Source: Baffinella frigidus (lineage: Eukaryota > Cryptophyceae > Cryptomonadales > Baffinellaceae). Taken from it: DNA of 23,792 bases. Every line of letters begins with the position of its first letter. Position 1 is the stretch's first letter. The stretch spans positions 684,013-707,804 of the forward strand of contig MU646324.1 in NCBI GenBank assembly GCA_026770585.1. The letters are read 5' to 3'. A program made the position numbers and the translations under genes. The notes below the pieces were generated by a model. That model was not told the DNA's origin. It saw nothing but the letters and a program-made list of their open reading frames with translations, and did not search any database. Positions 19,901 through 23,792 of the stretch are shown here, in pieces.

Positions 19901-22900
19901 CTGCTTCAGCAGCGGCCTGCTGCCGAAGGCGACTGTTCTGAGACCACACGGTGGACTATTTTTGCCCCCCCCCCCAAAAAAATTTACAGGTAAATTTCAT
20001 GGGGGGGTGTCACAATTTACCTGAGAAATTTCGGGGGGGGCAAAATATCTACGCGCCCAAATTTAACTGGGACAGAGCTAGGTAGCGCACCTCAGCGCGG
20101 AACCACTCTGCTTCAGCCGCGGCTTGTTGTCGAAGGCGGGCGAAGGTTGACTGTTGGGAGTCGGCGGCTTTCGGAGGCGCGTTCATGCACGCCACCTGAT
20201 GAATGGATAATTCGAAAATTTATAAATTCTGAATGGATGATTCGAAAAATTATAAATTTTCGGCGACTTAGTCCAGCCCGAAAAAATCAGCGCTGGATCG
20301 AGTGTGTGCAACATTCAATCGAATGTGACCAGCGGGCGAAGGTCGACTGTTGGGAGTCGGCGGCTTTCGAGGCGTGTTCATGCACGCCACCTGATAAATG
20401 GATGATTCGGAAAATTATATTTAATTCATATATTGTCTCGCGGTTCAGCGCCGAATCGAGCATGTGCCAAATTCAATCAAGTTTGACCAAATTCGATCAC
20501 ATTTGACTCTTTGGAGCAGGAGCGTCCGTTGTCGCAGAAATTTCCTTGAGAGAGGGTCGGCTGAGTGTTACCTCGCCACGTTGCAACAACTGTCTCTGCA
20601 TAACCCATATGTTGTGCGTGTGTCAACAACTTGAAAAACAATCGTGCATCATGCGTGCTACGGGGGAGGGCTAGTTGCGTTCTTGGAGCCATTTCCCCCC
20701 ATATCCTGCGGTTACTTTTCCGTCAAATTTAATTATTTATGGGCATTTCAGGCAACTTTTGCCGATTTCAAGGGAAAATAATAGATGGACGCAGGGCGTA
20801 AAATGACATGTAGCTCTCCCGCGAGGTGTGGTGCGTGTGTCATTTCGGAGCATCGCGGACTGAGAAGAGGAGGCGTGAGGGTTGCCGTGGGGATTGAGAG
20901 ACACCAAGCCGTGAGGGTTGAGAGAGAGGGGGAGGCACCCAGCCGTGAGGGTTGAGGGAGACTGCGCCGACGTCGTCGGGGGGATGGTTCTGGCAAGGGG
21001 GGCATCAGGTTTTACGGTTCAGGGGTCAGGGGTTAGGGTTTAGGCTTGGGTTCAGGGGTTAGGGTTTAGGCTAGGGTTCAGGGTTCAGGGTTCAGGGTTC
21101 AGGGTTTAGGGGTTAGGGGTTAGGGGTTAGGGGTTTAGGGTTTAGGGTTTAGGGGTTCCACTCCGTCGTTTGGGGCCTAGGGTTTAGGGGTTAGGGTTTA
21201 GGCCCCAAACGACGGGGTGGCAACCAAACGGCCGTGTGGCCGCATCAGCTGAGTTGATCCTGAAATCCGGGGCGCTGTCACGGGCATTCTCGAGGGTGGT
21301 TTGGTGTCGTGACAGCCACTCGTCTGAGGCCGCAGGCTGCCACCAACCCTCACTGGAGGACTACATCGTCGATTTTAAAACCTCGATTTCACCTGGCAGA
21401 CCCCCTTTTTCGGGGGGTCTGCCCAGGTGATTTGAGATGTCAAAATCGACGATTTGGTCCTCCCGTGAGGGTTGGTGGTTCCGACTGACATGTATTCTTC
21501 GGAAACCTCCTCCATTGTAGGGTTGCACTGGGGGAATGTATTAATCAAAGCCTTTCTGCCAACGAAAATTTCTACACAACTACAAGGTGGGCCACGAACC
21601 TTTCATCAAAAGTCAACTTACCTGAAGAAAATTAACGTTACGGATTTTTCTAACGCAAATTAGTCACAAAACACCCCGGGATCCGGGGTCAACGAACCCC
21701 TGCTAGCCCACCGAGTGGTTGGATCATACTAGTAGTAGTAAAGCATTAGTGTAGTAAAGTTCGTTGGCAGGAAAGGCTTCAATTAATACATTTTTTGAGA
21801 TGATGGTAGTTACAATGCGGTACTGCACTGAGGAAGGTCCTCGGGCGCCTACACAAGACGCAGTCCTAGGTGCCCTAGGGCCTATCTCCGTCCAATAACG
21901 TATGCTAATCGCCCTGGAATCGAGGCGTTCCCCGATGCCACACAGCGGGCTACGAAGGGATTTTCGGCCCATGTTGAGCCGACTTTCCGTTACCTTATCT
22001 GAAGGAACCCCCCTATGTCCCTACGGGTTGCCTACCGTAGGGTCGTAGGTCTCATCGCTTAAGGGTTATTCGAAATCCCTTCGAAGTTCGCTGTGTGGCT
22101 CTAGGAACGGACCTGGAATCGTTTGCGGAAGTTGTCGCGCTTGCGGCCAAGAGGAACTTCGTCGCAAATCGTGAACACGCCTACCTGCTTGCGGGAGTAA
22201 TGCGTCAGGTCAGTGCGGGGACATTCCGTCAGGTGAGAGCATCGCCATATGGTGCAAGTGAAGAGCGCGAATAAGCACCATACGGTGCAAGTGTTGAGAA
22301 GGGAAAAGCCGTTGTGCGTCAGGGAAGAGCATCAACACAACACGGTGGACTACGGACCTGCCCACCAGCCCTCACAAAAAGCTCAAATCCAGAAACGTCC
22401 TTCTATTTTCTGGTACAATAAAGCTTCATTGTACGCTTTAAAGCTTTATAGTAATCAAGCTTTATAGTAAAGCTGGATTCCGGCGTGCAAGTACCTGCTT
22501 GCTGAAGTCCACTCAAACTTCCTTTGTCATCTCAGCCCTTTGAGCCCTTTGCTGAGATGACCTCTGGCCCCTGGATATGGGGTAACGTGCCATTTCCGAT
22601 ATAAAATTTGAGGAAAAGGCTCCCATTCCGGTTCAAACGTGGTCCATGTAGCCTTATGTGTGGAATGTGTCAGGTGAGAGCATCGCCATATGGTGCAAGT
22701 GGTGAGAGCAAAAAAGCCTTGGACTAGGCAATAGATCGCCGCCGGCACAGCAGCATGGCGCCACCAGGTCCAAGTCGTGTCATGTGATTATCTAGGCTCT
22801 AAGGGCGCCTAAGGATGCAAGGTTATGAGGACGCCAAAGTAGATTCACTTAGGCCTCGGCACGCGGGGCGTGTAGCGTTCACATTGCAGAATGGGGAACT

Positions 22901-23792
22901 CCGGCCACGGCACTACACACAGGGCTCCTCGAAAGCCTCAGGCAGCCGTTTCGCGAGGGTCCGTATGGCACCGCAGTGGACAGCGCAAAGCAGCTTTAGG
23001 GTTTAGGATTCAGGGTTTAGGGTTTAGGGTTTAGGGTTTAGGGTTTGAGGTTCAGGGTTTAGCGTTTTGGGTTTGGGGTTTAGGATTTATGGTTTCGGGT
23101 TTCGGGTTTCAGGTTTCGGGTTTCGGGTTTCGGTGAGCCAGAAAGCCTACGGCTGAGGTAGGGGCGGGAAGCAGCATAGGAAGGAACACACGGGCGTTCT
23201 AGATATGTCCGAGTAAATCTGGGCTCGGCAATAAATACGTTTATACGTCTAAATCTATTTTATTTGTACTGGAGCCCCTGCTTGAAAACTAAGAATGACG
23301 TGCCCGGATTTACTCGGACAGAGCTAGGCGTTGGGGACGACGGGGCGGACCGTGGAGCTTTCCAGATCGTGGTTGTGAATCAGCTCCACTGCCTGCACAT
23401 GGATGAATCAGGTTATGAGGATCGCTCCGGTTATGAGCCCTGCAACGTCGTGCCCCGATTAGCCAACTTTCCCGATTAGTCAACTGCATGTAGTGTCGTG
23501 TCCCGATTAGTACGACGGGCGTTGAGGGATACGTGTCGACGGACGACACCACCGAGTCGAACCAATTCCTCAAATCGATGAACTCCAGGCTGAGGGTTTG
23601 TACCAGGATAAGTAGGAATCCGACGCACCGTCCATCTATTCCCCAGTTCCCTACGGCAGGGTCCTACGGGTTTCCTACGGAAATAGATGGACGGTTTCCG
23701 ATGGGAGCCGTGAGGACCGGTGGTCACCTTGGACACGTTGGGGGCCTCCGAAGCGTCAACCGCGAGGAGAAAGAGCGAGTGGTTCCCCGCCT
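7859..23792 (-). CDS. Gene A: Ras/Roc-like GTPase fused to a long helical region, at least 19 exons, 5' end off the window
   Basis: Exons right to left: 23728-23792 (partial), about 23498-23582, 22919-22993, 22113-22184, 20572-20595, 20091-20150, 19235-19279, 18348-18422, 16970-17032, 15056-15157, 14118-14197, 12345-12398, 12036-12090, 11059-11172, 10206-10268, 10042-10109, 9731-9794, 9281-9382, 7859-7939. Reading phase carries through all junctions except the unresolved donor of exon A2. The first three exons resemble the second half of a Roc/Ras GTPase ([17 protein letters not shown] as G4, [15 protein letters not shown] as a G5-like segment). The rest is Leu/Ala-rich and helical with no family I recognise. 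One continuous gene is the simplest reading, but a split into two genes cannot be ruled out. Confidence 0.6.
7985..8240 (-). repeat. 5'-edge echoes of gene A exon A19
   Basis: Two acceptor-side copies (8035-8050, 8110-8170) with GGCAG/GGGAC(A/G)G. The intervening GCGCTCGGTGGGCGGGGCC-type sequence is duplicated with them. A conserved piece around CCCGCTCAGCTGCACGTCCT (8060-8110) recurs at 9915-9960. Confidence 0.65.
8240..8396. other. Unassigned intronic stretch
   Basis: Unique-looking sequence in the intron between exons A18 and A19, ending in a GTAGTCCACCGAGTGGG motif that recurs at 8955, 10448 and 21709. No exon or element recognised. Confidence 0.4.
8397..9190 (-). repeat. 3'-edge echoes of gene A exon A18 (five) with CT/GA microsatellites
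   Basis: Copies near 9129, 8906, 8697, 8510 and 8397 keep up to 16 codons of the exon end and often the CAG/GTGTGTGAGA donor. Long CT tracts on + (8760-8895) separate them. All lie downstream of the real exon. Confidence 0.85.
9281..9382 (-). CDS. Gene A exon A18
   Basis: Acceptor GCAACACAG, donor GTGTGT, 102 nt, phase 0/0, encoding [20 protein letters not shown] then [14 protein letters not shown]. Five donor-side echoes follow downstream (9129, 8906, 8697, 8510, 8397), most keeping [16 protein letters not shown] in frame and several keeping the GTGTGTGAGA donor region with its GA-rich tract. Confidence 0.8.
9480..9510 (-). repeat. 3'-edge echo of exon A17 or a 26-nt exon
   Basis: Minus strand CAG then a copy of the TCGTGCTGCTGGCC stretch of exon A17 before GTTGGC. 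As an exon it would read ASTSVVLLA in a phase that joins exons A17 and A18. Confidence 0.4.
9731..9794 (-). CDS. Gene A exon A17
   Basis: Acceptor TTGATCAG, 64 nt ending at donor GTGCTG (phase 0), encoding [20 protein letters not shown] plus V. A stronger-looking donor 13 bases later (GTGCCA, after VVLLAG) would need an extra exon; a 26-nt candidate at about 9480-9510 fits that phase. The true donor is unresolved. Confidence 0.6.
9815..9912. repeat. (TA)n followed by (GA)n
   Basis: Adjacent dinucleotide microsatellites in the intron upstream of exon A17. Confidence 0.9.
10042..10109 (-). CDS. Gene A exon A16, helical
   Basis: Acceptor GTGTTGCAG, donor GTGGGT, 68 nt, phase 0 in and 2 out, encoding [20 protein letters not shown] then MS and two bases. 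The two bases join exon A17 as Pro. A later donor (GTCAGA) would give phase 0 and not fit exon A17. No echo seen. Confidence 0.7.
10206..10268 (-). CDS. Gene A exon A15, helical
   Basis: Acceptor GTCCCCAG, donor GTTCAG, 63 nt, phase 0/0, encoding [20 protein letters not shown] plus R. A slightly earlier donor (GTAGGG at 10205-10210) would leave one base and break phase with exon A16. Confidence 0.7.
10313..10400. repeat. Tandem repeat of about 28 bp
   Basis: Three imperfect units of AGTTAATTATTGGATTCTTG plus CCC(A/G). Confidence 0.6.
10409..10441. repeat. GC-rich hairpin
   Basis: CGTCCCTCCCCGG and CCGGGGAGGGACG around a TTTT loop, in the intron between exons A14 and A15. Confidence 0.8.
10560..11050 (-). 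repeat. 3'-edge echoes of exon A14 with TTTCG(C/T)GGGTATCCAA repeats
   Basis: Two copies of the exon end (10685-10755, 10877-10945) each followed by reiterated ATTTCGTGGGTATCCAATA words. The unit exon-end plus TTTCGTGGG block is duplicated as a whole. Confidence 0.8.
11059..11172 (-). CDS. Gene A exon A14, long helical exon
   Basis: Acceptor GTGAATCAG, donor GTGGAA, 114 nt, phase 0/0, encoding [20 protein letters not shown] then [18 protein letters not shown]. Donor-side echoes at 10877-10945 and 10685-10755 keep SAILDHLA and a GTGAAA donor. Acceptor-side echoes at 11467-11530 and 11614-11640 keep the CAG/GTGGC junction. Frame is conserved in the echoes. Confidence 0.85.
11187..11720. repeat. 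5'-edge echoes of exon A14 with CACGTTTCAGATC repeats
   Basis: Irregular tandem units (CACCCCACGTTTCAGATCTC and variants, with poly-C) contain two acceptor-side copies of exon A14 (11467-11530, 11614-11640). A copy of the 130-bp interspersed repeat sits at 11253-11384. Confidence 0.7.
11253..11384. repeat. 130-bp interspersed repeat, copy 2 (inverted)
   Basis: Reverse complement of 7009-7138 with about nine in ten bases alike by eye, including GGAGGTGGAGTTCGAATCCA and TCCGG. Confidence 0.7.
12036..12090 (-). CDS. Gene A exon A13, hydrophobic helix
   Basis: Acceptor AAACCAG, donor GTCAAA, 55 nt, encoding [18 protein letters not shown] after one base that completes the Lys codon from exon A12. 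It is embedded entirely within TTTAGGG-type heptamers on both sides, so the introns flanking it are almost pure repeat. Confidence 0.75.
12225..12279. other. Assembly gap (55 N)
   Basis: Unknown bases inside the heptamer array. The true array length may differ from what is shown. Confidence 0.99.
12345..12398 (-). CDS. Gene A exon A12
   Basis: Acceptor ACCCTAG, donor GTAAAC, 54 nt. Read in the phase set by exon A11 it encodes [17 protein letters not shown] with two bases left over, which join exon A13 as Lys. It is the only one of several copies with a donor that carries phase onward; others (12470-12492, 13003-13045, 13603-13650) are acceptor-side echoes upstream, and a similar piece at 11870-11900 lies on the 'wrong' side. 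Confidence 0.65.
12551..12993. mobile_element. Foldback element with about 43-bp arms (CCATTGGCTAGACGAGCGTCA)
   Basis: Left arm 12551-12593 and right arm 12948-12993 are inverted copies around CACCATTGGCTAGACGAG. A further partial inverted copy of the left arm and its flank is at 13528-13620. It encloses a direct duplication (12711-12918). Confidence 0.7.
12711..12918. repeat. Direct duplication of a palindrome-ended 78-bp unit
   Basis: 12711-12789 and 12839-12918 are nearly identical. Each is bounded by GGGTACGGG and CCCGTACCC and contains the CTACCGTAGGGCCCTACGG palindrome. Confidence 0.85.
13003..13650 (-). repeat. 5'-edge echoes of exon A12
   Basis: Acceptor-side copies at 13003-13045, near 13266-13305 (diverged) and at 13603-13650, plus 12470-12492, repeat AG/GTGGGTGACGCA with the following codons. 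Copy 3 of the 130-bp interspersed repeat is at 13183-13269. Confidence 0.65.
13326..13499. mobile_element. MITE-like foldback, family 2, diverged copy
   Basis: A TTTTAAAT end and a GTTTTAAAATA end flank a perfect hairpin GGTCACGTAGCCGCTCG / CGAGCGGCTACGTGACC. Confidence 0.65.
13640..14110. repeat. Heptamer array with two 3'-edge echoes of exon A11
   Basis: TTTCGGG, TTAAGGG and TTTAGAG variant blocks, with donor-side copies of exon A11 at 13793-13850 and 14003-14035. Confidence 0.85.
14118..14197 (-). CDS. Gene A exon A11, helical
   Basis: Acceptor TTGCGCAG, donor GTGAAC, 80 nt, phase 0 in and 2 out, encoding [20 protein letters not shown] then PDQLAE and two bases. The two leftover bases join exon A12 to give Arg and the expected WVTQK frame. 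Echoes: acceptor side at 14340-14420 upstream, donor side at 14003-14035 and 13793-13850 downstream. Confidence 0.8.
14200..14515. repeat. ATTTGATTTGGTT-rich tract and 5'-edge echo of exon A11
   Basis: Reiterated TTTGATT(T/C)GGTTCGTGAC words. The acceptor-side copy of exon A11 (14340-14420) lies in the middle, with its own run of words, so word tract plus exon edge were duplicated together. Confidence 0.75.
14595..14965 (-). repeat. 3'-edge echoes of exon A10 with poly-G and CT microsatellites
   Basis: Donor-side copies at 14689-14735 and 14898-14950 ([16 protein letters not shown] region). Poly-G runs near 14600 and a CT tract at 14740-14862 lie between. Confidence 0.85.
15056..15157 (-). 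CDS. Gene A exon A10, helical
   Basis: Acceptor GGTGGCAG, donor GTACGC, 102 nt, phase 0/0, encoding [20 protein letters not shown] then [14 protein letters not shown]. This is the only copy with both ends. Seven acceptor-side echoes lie upstream (15285-16200) and two donor-side echoes downstream (14689-14735, 14898-14950). The internal AAG GTGAGG is a latent donor after ALATSNK. Confidence 0.8.
15285..16205 (-). repeat. 5'-edge echoes of exon A10 (seven) with (GTGAGT)n arrays
   Basis: Seven copies of GGCAG/GCGCTAGCAACGTCGAA (near 15285, 15467, 15567, 15719, 15911, 16063, 16168). Three are preceded, in the sense of transcription, by hexamer arrays reading GTGAGTGTGAGT and GTGGGTGTG (15311-15436, 15600-15690, 15747-15895). 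Confidence 0.85.
16275..16340. repeat. ACCCCACA minisatellite
   Basis: Several units of AACCCCACA in tandem. Confidence 0.8.
16540..16830. repeat. Three short hairpins between exons A9 and A10
   Basis: CCCGGTTGAGGGT / ACCCTCAACCGGG (about 16546-16579), GGTTGCGGTTGGTA / TACCAACCGCAACC (about 16641-16697) and GCGATCCTTGGT / ACCAAGGATCGC (about 16798-16824). The 3'-edge echoes of exon A9 (16580-16605, 16757-16790) alternate with them. Confidence 0.7.
16855..16925. repeat. GGGTTGA heptamer array
   Basis: About nine near-perfect GGGTTGA units, another variant of the telomere-like heptamer, downstream of exon A9. Confidence 0.9.
16970..17032 (-). CDS. Gene A exon A9
   Basis: Acceptor TTGGCAG, donor GTCTCC (weak), 63 nt, phase 0/0, encoding [20 protein letters not shown] plus P. 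Upstream copies of the acceptor side are at about 17113-17160, 17243-17280 and 17344-17395; downstream copies of the 3' end are at 16757-16790 (with GTCAGA) and 16580-16605. Function unknown. Confidence 0.65.
17060..17400 (-). repeat. 5'-edge echoes of exon A9
   Basis: Three copies with GGTTG(G/T)TGGCAG before GATACGTCGCATCGCGCAAG-like sequence, interleaved with family 1 MITE ends (CACACAGCGGACTGCGAAGAG at about 17298). Confidence 0.7.
17555..17622. repeat. Hairpin with TTTTGGCAATTATTTCC arms
   Basis: Arms are CTTTTGGCAATTATTTCC and its complement, with the right arm duplicated in tandem. Confidence 0.8.
17655..18335. repeat. Tandemly duplicated unit: exon A8 end plus family 1 MITE
   Basis: Three donor-side echoes of exon A8 (17660-17725, 17945-17985, 18144-18215) alternate with MITE copies ending at 17940 and 18332 and a truncated one near 17720-17800. 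The MITEs lack one end. A TATTCGAGAG-rich stretch fills 17985-18140. Confidence 0.75.
18348..18422 (-). CDS. Gene A exon A8
   Basis: Acceptor GGGTGGCAG, 75 nt, phase 0/0, encoding [19 protein letters not shown] then TVRMLK. The donor here is AAG followed by GC (GCCCCC), not GT. The downstream echo at 18144-18210 has AAG followed by GTACCC but lacks the proper acceptor. Either a GC-AG intron or use of the echo's donor would resolve this. Three downstream echoes carry a foldback element with them. Confidence 0.65.
18517..18757. mobile_element. Foldback element with GTATTGTAGATTTC ends
   Basis: A 241-bp element; ends GTATTGTAGATTTC(A/G)GCTTAG and a further GCGGAATT match. No coding capacity. 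Confidence 0.75.
18779..18950. mobile_element. Foldback element with ACGCCAGG ends
   Basis: A 172-bp element; ACGCCAGGTCGCAAGTGGGA at the left is mirrored at the right with two mismatches. Confidence 0.75.
19007..19670 (-). repeat. Echoes of exon A7 with family 2 MITE copies
   Basis: Downstream echo 19007-19060; upstream echoes 19459-19500 and 19638-19670. Family 2 foldbacks lie at about 19064-19201 (complete), 19387-19460 and 19541-19639 (truncated at the echo). GGTCACGTGTC/GACACGTGACC hairpins mark each. Confidence 0.75.
19235..19279 (-). CDS. Gene A exon A7
   Basis: Acceptor GGTGGCAG, donor GTACAC, 45 nt, encoding [15 protein letters not shown] in the phase that fits its neighbours. A downstream copy of the 3' part with the donor is at 19007-19060; upstream copies of the acceptor side are at 19459-19500 and 19638-19670. 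The protein sequence alone is not distinctive, so frame rests on phase. Confidence 0.55.
19735..20440 (-). repeat. Echoes of exon A6, poly-C/G hairpins and ATGATTCGAAAAATTATAAA repeats
   Basis: Donor-side echoes 19735-19775 and 19878-19920 with TTTGGGA heptamers between. A poly-C/poly-G inverted stretch lies at 19960-20040. The acceptor-side echo 20333-20365 is duplicated together with a GAATGGATGATTCG block. Confidence 0.75.
20091..20150 (-). CDS. Gene A exon A6, coiled-coil segment
   Basis: Acceptor CCCAACAG, donor GTGCGC, 60 nt, phase 0/0, encoding [20 protein letters not shown]. Two downstream copies of its 3' end (19735-19775, 19878-19920) keep AAAEAEWF and a GTGC donor. One upstream copy of the acceptor side is at 20333-20365. 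Reading frame is conserved in the echoes, which supports coding status. Confidence 0.7.
20572..20595 (-). CDS. Gene A exon A5, 24-nt microexon
   Basis: Acceptor TTATGCAG, donor GTAACA, phase 0/0, encoding RQLLQRGE. It bridges KRFQ of exon A4 and STFARLRQQ of exon A6 into one plausible amphipathic helix. It is supported by splice signals, phase and helix continuity, but a 24-nt exon could arise by chance. Confidence 0.5.
20596..21000. other. Intronic stretch upstream of exon A5
   Basis: 20600-20860 looks unique. 20860-20970 repeats CCGTGAGGGTTGAGAGA. The minus strand is open across 20748-21005 but Pro/Ser-rich with no splice or family support. Confidence 0.4.
21000..21232. repeat. Heptamer array with inverted CCGTCGTTTGGGGCCTA flanks
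   Basis: TTCAGGG and TTTAGGG units; the last part is enclosed by CCGTCGTTTGGGGCC and GGCCCCAAACGACGG (about 21163-21220). Confidence 0.85.
21340..21478. mobile_element. Foldback element with long arms (CCACCAACCCTCAC ends)
   Basis: About 60-base imperfect arms from CCACCAACCCTCAC to a CAGACCCCC/GGGGGTCTG stem with a short loop. It is almost one continuous hairpin. Confidence 0.8.
21534..21792. mobile_element. Foldback element with AATGTATTAAT arms
   Basis: Left arm 21534-21577 and right arm 21750-21792 pair through AAGCCTTTCTGCCAACGAA and its complement. The loop holds a CCCCGGGATCCGGGG palindrome. Confidence 0.75.
21938..22098. mobile_element. MITE-like foldback, family 1, most complete copy
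   Basis: A 161-bp copy, reverse orientation relative to 3883-4041. Ends CCACACAGCGGGCTACGAAG and CCACACAGCGAACTTCGAAG (inverted) continue into GGGATTT. It ends 14 nt downstream of the donor of exon A4. Confidence 0.8.
22113..22184 (-). CDS. Gene A exon A4
   Basis: Acceptor CGCAAGCAG, donor GTCCGT, 72 nt, phase 0/0. It encodes [18 protein letters not shown] then FRKRFQ, a strand followed by a basic helix leading into the coiled coil of exons A5-A6. An upstream echo of the acceptor (GCAAGCAG followed by GTA) is at about 22490-22510. A foldback element ends 14 nt downstream of the donor. Function unknown. Confidence 0.65.
22200..22740. repeat. Intron between exons A3 and A4: mixed repeats
   Basis: A CAGGTGAGAGCATCGCCATA block is duplicated (22219 and 22672). 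An AAGCTTTATAGT-rich stretch lies at 22420-22475, a TCATCTCA hairpin at about 22528-22560, and copy 3 of the GGATAT foldback family at 22562-22656. An acceptor-side echo of exon A4 is at 22490-22510. Confidence 0.65.
22919..22993 (-). CDS. Gene A exon A3, G5-like segment
   Basis: The acceptor is an AAAG inside the CCCTAAA array; the donor is GTGTAG or, two bases earlier, GTGTGT. As 75 nt in phase 0/0 it encodes [17 protein letters not shown] then [19 protein letters not shown] resembles the (S)A...G(I)..L...L of G5 and the last Ras helix, which fits its place after exon A2. The weak acceptor and absence of echoes lower confidence. Confidence 0.4.
22994..23135. repeat. TTTAGGG/TTTCGGG heptamer array
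   Basis: Ends directly at the candidate acceptor of exon A3; TTTAGGG at the left, TTTCGGG at the right. Confidence 0.9.
23206..23320. mobile_element. Foldback element with TGTCCGAGTAAATC ends
   Basis: A 115-bp, AT-rich interior; ends TGTCCGAGTAAATCTGGGC and GCCCGGATTTACTCGGACA. Flanked by CTAGATA and GAGCTAG. Confidence 0.8.
23498..23582 (-). CDS. Gene A exon A2, G4-like segment of the GTPase
   Basis: With acceptor CTGGAG the phase matches exon A1 and the exon reads [18 protein letters not shown] then [11 protein letters not shown]. This resembles the Roc pattern of a Trp-containing helix followed by PV(I/V)L(V/I)GT(H/R). The more usual acceptor CCCTCAG, 7 nt upstream, would break phase. 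No GT follows GGGACAC within 12 nt; the 3' boundary given is where the exon and its downstream echo (about 23444-23468) stop agreeing, and the expected Asp after GTR is not seen in read-through. Boundary uncertain. Confidence 0.55.
23627..23695. mobile_element. Short foldback with ACCGTCCATCTATT ends
   Basis: A 69-bp element; ends ACCGTCCATCTATT and AATAGATGGACGGT. It fills half of the short intron between exons A1 and A2. Confidence 0.75.
23728..23792 (-). CDS. Gene A exon A1 (partial), GTPase core strand
   Basis: Runs off the right edge; the donor is GTGACC after an AAG (phase 0). It encodes [20 protein letters not shown] plus K. The hydrophobic strand SLFLLAVDA fits the strand after switch II in Roc/Ras domains. 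Nothing of the P-loop is in the window. Confidence 0.55.

Noticed and set aside
20748-21005. Pro/Ser/Arg-rich minus-strand frame
   Set aside because: Arises from a degenerate GTGAGGGTTGAGAGA repeat; no splice or family support.

Overview
This is a eukaryotic nuclear window, very repeat-rich and intron-rich, with one 55-base assembly gap (12225-12279). Interstitial heptamers of the TTTAGGG type, short exons with GT-AG introns, an NHL-repeat protein and an apparent Ras/Roc-like GTPase suggest a protist alga. An alveolate (chromerid or dinoflagellate) is my guess and a green alga is possible; the sequence alone does not settle it. I see no rRNA, tRNA, transposase, CRISPR or bacterial-type operon.

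Long open reading frames are mostly artefacts of dinucleotide and hexanucleotide repeats. The coding content was recovered by pairing splice sites on the minus strand and requiring reading phase to carry across every intron. Two head-to-tail minus-strand genes emerge. Gene A enters from the right edge and stops at 7859, with at least 19 exons (about 450 codons seen). It begins inside a Ras/Roc-like GTPase fold (strand before G4, G4-like, G5-like), continues into a short coiled coil and ends in an all-helical region I do not recognise. Gene B starts at an ATG at 6863 and runs to the left edge region, with eight exons and 204 codons. It has a short helical N-terminus followed by at least three NHL beta-propeller blades, and probably continues off the left edge.

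Layout in + coordinates: 1-6863 gene B; 6864-7858 intergenic or gene A 3' flank (heptamers, a palindromic foldback element, an interspersed repeat); 7859-23792 gene A. Introns are filled with several families of foldback (MITE-like) elements, blocks of telomere-like heptamers, and microsatellites.

The outstanding feature is that most exons are surrounded by partial copies of their own edges ('echoes'). With few exceptions, copies of acceptor plus exon start lie upstream of the real exon, and copies of exon end plus donor lie downstream. Many keep intact splice sites and are joined by simple repeats or foldback elements. The pattern looks like introns growing by repeated tandem duplication across exon-intron junctions. 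No functional link between the two genes is evident beyond shared strand and shared repeat content.
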